Assembly: GCF_000025625.1 (NCBI RefSeq) | Contig: NC_013922.1 | Location: 1,054,001-1,118,000, forward strand | Direction of reading: 5' to 3' | Source: Natrialba magadii ATCC 43099 | GTDB taxonomy: Archaea; Halobacteriota; Halobacteria; Halobacteriales; Natrialbaceae | Length of the DNA stretch: 64,000 bases | Part shown: positions 60,844-64,000 of the stretch, piece after piece | Layout of the letters: the number at the start of each line of letters is the position of its first letter | Position numbering within the stretch: position 1 is the first letter of the stretch | Program-made: the position numbers and the translations under genes | The notes under the pieces: generated by a model | Database searches by the model: none | What the model saw: the letters and a program-made list of their open reading frames with translations, nothing else | Told to the model about the DNA's origin: nothing

Positions 60844-61476
60844 TCAGTAGTGTAACTCGAGTACCGTCAGCGTCTCGAAGGGGAACGACTCGTCGGCGAT
60901 GGCGACGGCGCTGAAGCCTTCCTCGCCGGCGCGTTCGACCACTTCGTCGACACCGGTGAGGCTACTGACGAGCAGGTAGACGACGCCATCGGGGGCGAGC
61001 ACGCGGCCGACGGAGGCGAGGAACGGATCGATGACGGCGCGGCCGTCTTCGCCACCCGACAGGGCGTGTTCCATCCAGTCGTCCCACTCGTTTTCGGGTT
61101 CGGTCGGCAGGTACGGCGGGTTGAACAGCACGGCGTCGAAGGTGTCGTCGGCGAACGGTGAGACGAGGTCGGCGCGCACGGTCTCGACGGCCCCGCTCCT
61201 GCCCGTCCCCTTCTCGCTGCTCTCCTCGCTGCCCTCGCTCCGCGCCTGCCGGACGGCGTGTGGGTTCAGATCCGATGCGATCACGCGCGCGCCCGTTTCG
61301 TCGGCGACGCGGTTAGCGACGTAGCCCGAACCGGTGCCGACCTCGAGAATCGTCGCGTCGGGTCCCTCGCGTCCGCGTTTGCTGAGTTGGGAACACGCCG
61401 CCTCGGCGAGGAGTTCCGAATCCTCTGCGGGCTGGTACACCTCCGTCTCCATACCGCGTTGCTCTCGTAGATCCAT
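60844..61476 (-). CDS. HemK2/PrmC-type glutamine methyltransferase
   Basis: 210 aa. SAM-binding ILEVGTGSGYVANRVADETG, SDLNPHAVRQ, and the NPPY motif in VLFNPPYLPTEPENEW, which binds the amide of the target Gln. In archaea this enzyme (Mtq2 type) methylates the GGQ glutamine of aRF1. N terminus METEVYQPAEDSELL is the usual start region; a nine-codon-longer start at 61476 is also possible. The preceding MscS stop is adjacent to the start. A Ser/Glu-rich insert (SEGSEESSEKGTGRSG) is unusual. Confidence 0.9.
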   Translation of the reverse strand: MDLREQRGMETEVYQPAEDSELLAEAACSQLSKRGREGPDATILEVGTGSGYVANRVADETGARVIASDLNPHAVRQARSEGSEESSEKGTGRSGAVETVRADLVSPFADDTFDAVLFNPPYLPTEPENEWDDWMEHALSGGEDGRAVIDPFLASVGRVLAPDGVVYLLVSSLTGVDEVVERAGEEGFSAVAIADESFPFETLTVLELHY

Positions 61477-61477
61477 C

Positions 61478-62647
61478 TCAGTGGTCCTCCGGTTCGGTCA
61501 TCTGGTACTCCGTGCCGCTGTTCTCCTCGTCCGTCGACGAGGTGCCATCCGGTGTTGCGCCGACGCCCGCGAGGGGCACCTCCGTGTCGGGTCGACTCGA
61601 GAGTTCGCGCTGTGGGTACGGGATGCCGATTCCTTCCTCGTCGAACGCCTCCTTGATCGCGTTGATCGCGGCTGTCTGGGTCTGCATGTACCGCCTGGCG
61701 CTTGGCTTGTCGATCCAGAGGCGGACGCCAAGCACGACCGAGGAGTCACCGAGTTGTTTGGTGATGACCTGTGGTCCCGGTGCGGAGAGTGACTGTTCGA
61801 GGTCGTCGACAGTCTCCTCGGCGAGTTCCGCGGCGCGCTCGATATCTGCGTCATAATCCACGCCGACATCGATTTCGACGCGAAGCCGTCCGCGCTTCGA
61901 GCGATTCGTCACCATACTCGAGGAGATGACGTCGTTGGGGATCATAATGTACTCGCCGTCGAAGGAACGGATGCGCGTATTGACGATCGAGATGTCGGTG
62001 ACTATTCCCTGGTTGTCCTCGACTTCGATCCAGTCGCCGATCTCGAACGGGCGGGCGAACATCAGGACGAAGCCGGCGAGGACGGTACCGAGGACCTGTT
62101 GGGCGGCCATCCCAACGACGATGCCGAGGAAGCCGGCACCGACGAGGAGGCCGCCGAGGTCGTCGACCCAGATGCCGAGGATCATCACGAGCGCGACCGA
62201 CCAGATGATGACCTGCGAGACGCGGTGGGTGATCTCGCGCTGGTGGTCCGTCACGGCCGACGCGGAGCCGAGCACCTCGTCCAGCACGCGCTTGACGAAT
62301 CGCGTGACGATGAACGAACCGACGATCAGGATGAACGAGACGATCGCCTGTGCGACGACTGCGCCGCTCAGATCGAGCCGGTCCGAGAGTTCGTATATTT
62401 CGTCCGTCTGCCCCCAGACGCCGAGGACGATCGCGAGCGAGAGGACACAGGTTCCGATCAACACGACCGTCGAGGCGATATCACCGTACAGCGGCCGGCT
62501 GCGGTTGCTAATCCAGGCCTGTAATCGCCTGTAGGTGAGCAACACCGCGACCAGTAACCCGGCGGCTGCGACGGTAACGACGACCCTGAGTTCGGTCGCC
62601 TGGAACGTCTCTGCGAGCCAATCGAACCCCGTTATCCCGACATCCAT
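61478..62647 (-). CDS. MscS-family mechanosensitive channel
   Basis: 389 aa. Five hydrophobic segments; the pore-lining and beta-domain signature is GLLVGAGFLGIVVGMAAQQV, LAGFVLMFARPFEIGDWIEV, then EDNQGIVTDISIVNTRIRSF and MIPNDVISSSMVTNRS. Small-conductance mechanosensitive channel opening under hypo-osmotic shock. C-terminal disordered tail (SSTDEENSGTEYQM). KsgA upstream, HemK-type enzyme downstream. Confidence 0.94.
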   Translation of the reverse strand: MDVGITGFDWLAETFQATELRVVVTVAAAGLLVAVLLTYRRLQAWISNRSRPLYGDIASTVVLIGTCVLSLAIVLGVWGQTDEIYELSDRLDLSGAVVAQAIVSFILIVGSFIVTRFVKRVLDEVLGSASAVTDHQREITHRVSQVIIWSVALVMILGIWVDDLGGLLVGAGFLGIVVGMAAQQVLGTVLAGFVLMFARPFEIGDWIEVEDNQGIVTDISIVNTRIRSFDGEYIMIPNDVISSSMVTNRSKRGRLRVEIDVGVDYDADIERAAELAEETVDDLEQSLSAPGPQVITKQLGDSSVVLGVRLWIDKPSARRYMQTQTAAINAIKEAFDEEGIGIPYPQRELSSRPDTEVPLAGVGATPDGTSSTDEENSGTEYQMTEPEDH

Positions 62648-62765
62648 AGCAATTGTTCGTCTCTCGACTCTCTCATCTGTGCAGCTTTGAGTATCCGTCG
62701 GTCAGTGCCGAATCGACTCGCGTCGGCTACAGTTCCGTACCACGGTGACCCGTTGCACTCACCGA

Positions 62766-63611
62766 TTACGCCTCCGGCTCGCCGACCTCGCTTGCGAGTT
62801 CCGCGAGCGCAGCGAACTCAGCCGGTGCCATCGCACCGGCGCGCTTTTGCAGAACCTCGTCGTCAGCCGCATCGACAACTGCATCTGGCTTCTGGAGCCC
62901 CGAAATGTGGGCCGTGTTCCGAATCCCGTTGCGGATCGTCTTGCGCCGCTGCGTGAACAGCGCCTTGACGAACCGGAGGAAGAACGCCTCGTTCTCTACG
63001 TCGTACTCCGGCTCCCGCGGAACCAGTCGAACCACCGCACTCTGGACCGCTGGCGGCGGCGAGAACGCCTCCTTCGGAATCGACTCGACGAGTTCGGCGT
63101 CGGCGTAGTGCTGGGTTGACACCGACAGCCGGCCGTACTCCGACGTGTTGGGCTCGGCAACCATCCGCTCGGCGAACTCCTGCTGGAACATCAACACGAG
63201 CGGACGCTGTTCGGGTAGCAGCCGGAACGTGATCTCACTCGAGACGCCGTAGGGCAGATTCGACACCGAGGACGTAAACTCGGGCAGGTCGACCTCGAGT
63301 GCGTCGCCCTCGATCACCGTCAGGCGACCCGCGTCGATCGCATCGCTGAACTCTTCCTGCAGGAACTCGGCGAGCGGTGGATCTCGCTCGACGACGGTGA
63401 GCTGGTCATCCGCGCCGATCGTCTCGAGTAGTCGGTCGGTCAGCACGCCGGTGCCGCCGCCGATTTCGAGGACGTGGCTCGTATCGGCGTCGATATCGGT
63501 CAGATAGGTCGGCAGGCGGTCGAGGACGCGATCGTCGACGAGAAAGTGTTGATCGCGGTTCGGATCGCCCCGGACGCCCGCGCGGGCGATCAGTCCGTCT
63601 GGGTCTCTCAT
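62766..63611 (-). CDS. ksgA: 16S rRNA dimethyladenosine transferase
   Basis: 281 aa from ATG 63611 (MRDPDGLIARAGVRGDPNRD). It dimethylates two adjacent adenines at the 3' end of 16S rRNA. SAM motifs: VLEIGGGTGVLTDRLLETIG, VVERDPPLAEFLQEEF, EGDALEVDLPEF and catalytic SNLPYGVSSEITFRLL (NLPY). The C terminus shows FFLRFVKALFTQRRKTIRNG. The frame is open 29 codons further up but without protein character. Ksg-channel-HemK order is a common haloarchaeal operon. Confidence 0.95.
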   Translation of the reverse strand: MRDPDGLIARAGVRGDPNRDQHFLVDDRVLDRLPTYLTDIDADTSHVLEIGGGTGVLTDRLLETIGADDQLTVVERDPPLAEFLQEEFSDAIDAGRLTVIEGDALEVDLPEFTSSVSNLPYGVSSEITFRLLPEQRPLVLMFQQEFAERMVAEPNTSEYGRLSVSTQHYADAELVESIPKEAFSPPPAVQSAVVRLVPREPEYDVENEAFFLRFVKALFTQRRKTIRNGIRNTAHISGLQKPDAVVDAADDEVLQKRAGAMAPAEFAALAELASEVGEPEA

Positions 63612-63698
63612 TGCTGGCTGTATGGATGGCAGTGGTGTAAACGCACCGTCTCGCGGTGTCCAGTTCGGTCGCGGTGGCACTTCGTGTGGTCGACCCAC

Positions 63699-63708
63699 GT
63701 TGTTTTAT
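63699..63708 (+). promoter_or_regulatory. TATA-like box of the response-regulator gene
   Basis: TTGTTTTATT ~28 bases before the ATG at 63732, appropriate for leaderless transcription; no inverted repeat found. Confidence 0.45.
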
Positions 63709-63731
63709 TCTCTCGGTGGGAACGCACTGTA

Positions 63732-64000
63732 ATGACGGCCGCAGACAGTCCGATCGACATCTTACTCATCGAGCCGAACCCTGGTGACTCTCGTCTCTTC
63801 ACGGAATCGTTCCAGGATGCCAGTTTGACTAATACGATTCATACGGTCACGGATGGCGAGTCTGCGCTCGATTTCGTCAACCAGCGCGAGCCCTACGCGG
63901 ACGAGCCGACACCCGATCTAATCCTCCTCGAACCGCAGTTGCCCCGAACAACCGGCTTCGAAGTGCTCGCGGAGTTGAAGGGCGAACCAGCACTGTGTGA
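63732..64000 (+). CDS. Response-regulator-like receiver protein, 3'-truncated
   Basis: The window ends inside this gene. Starts MTAADSPIDILLIEPNPGDS, a CheY/Rcp1-like fold, with DGESALDFVNQREPYADEPT and TTGFEVLAELKG in the expected places. The phospho-acceptor site reads LILLEPQLPRT, where canonical proteins have LLDLxLP, so Asp is replaced by Glu. The acidic-pocket residues are also Glu (IEPN). It may thus be a constitutively active or phosphorylation-independent receiver. The C-terminal part and any output domain are beyond the window. Confidence 0.75.
   Translation, partial: MTAADSPIDILLIEPNPGDSRLFTESFQDASLTNTIHTVTDGESALDFVNQREPYADEPTPDLILLEPQLPRTTGFEVLAELKGEPALC

Noticed and set aside
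1-64000. CRISPR arrays, rRNA, complete insertion sequences
   Set aside because: No regularly spaced ~30-bp repeats with unique spacers, no rRNA-like conserved stretches and no transposase frames were seen.

Overview
This 64 kb window is chromosomal DNA of a halophilic archaeon (class Halobacteria). Four things point there. The proteins are very acidic and the DNA is GC-rich. Many genes are apparently leaderless, with an A/T-rich TATA-like box about 25-35 bases before the start codon. Archaea-specific genes are present: geranylgeranylglyceryl phosphate synthase, pantoate kinase with the archaeal phosphopantothenate synthetase, ribosomal protein L37e with an Lsm protein, and KsgA with a HemK-type methyltransferase. 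Haloarchaeal families such as HTH_10/Bat regulators, HalOD1 and F420-linked proteins are also present. The genus cannot be fixed from the sequence alone. I saw no rRNA, tRNA, CRISPR array, integrase or transposase gene.

Layout. 1-3.6 kb: end of a winged-helix regulator, a bifunctional 3-hydroxyacyl-CoA dehydrogenase/enoyl-CoA hydratase, and an aminoglycoside-phosphotransferase-like kinase. 4.4-8.0 kb: cytochrome bd oxidase (cydA-cydB) next to a cysteine-rich Bat-type regulator, with a 26-bp tandem repeat between them. 8.3-12.1 kb: stress and transport genes (tandem-Usp protein, HalOD1 protein, APC transporter fused to Usp domains). 12.7-21.2 kb: a sulfide/persulfide island containing a TauE-like exporter, a 45-aa membrane protein, a rhodanese-persulfide dioxygenase fusion, a thioredoxin-reductase-like flavoprotein, a 1-Cys peroxiredoxin, a DUF1641 protein, sulfide:quinone oxidoreductase, and a DNA-binding domain fused to tandem rhodaneses. 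Together these could carry out sulfide -> persulfide -> sulfite/thiosulfate oxidation, feed electrons to quinone, and self-regulate. 22-30 kb: HAD phosphatase with a translationally coupled 56-aa protein, SDR, F420-type oxidoreductase, AIR-synthase-like protein, K+ channel and a Dna2-like nuclease-helicase.

30.7-47.6 kb: small membrane proteins, an NTF2-like protein, an F420-associated metalloprotease, lsm-rpl37e, thrC, GGGP synthase, Sir2 and aspS. The CoA-biosynthesis pair pantoate kinase/phosphopantothenate synthetase follows, split by a 2.9 kb gene for a membrane protein with about 13 DUF1508 repeats. 47.6-64 kb: a double winged-helix regulator, tyrS, birA, UspA, an amidohydrolase, an HD phosphohydrolase, an Lrp-type RAM-only protein, an oxidoreductase, a split cobalamin-independent methionine synthase operon behind a perfect 16-bp palindrome, a Tat lipoprotein with a PQQ-like propeller, a HemK-type methyltransferase, MscS, KsgA, and a truncated response-regulator-like gene lacking the usual phospho-acceptor Asp.

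Most striking non-coding structure: three copies of the last nine codons of aspS lie one after another and differ only at synonymous third positions, the last copy being followed by a terminator-like hairpin. This looks like a repeatedly used attachment site. Two kinds of short hairpin-forming, MITE-like elements are also present (15235-15320; and a TACTGCCGGAC-ended type at 12589-12698 and 50727-50835, with a shorter relative at 12196-12264), together with many short tandem repeats both inside and between genes.
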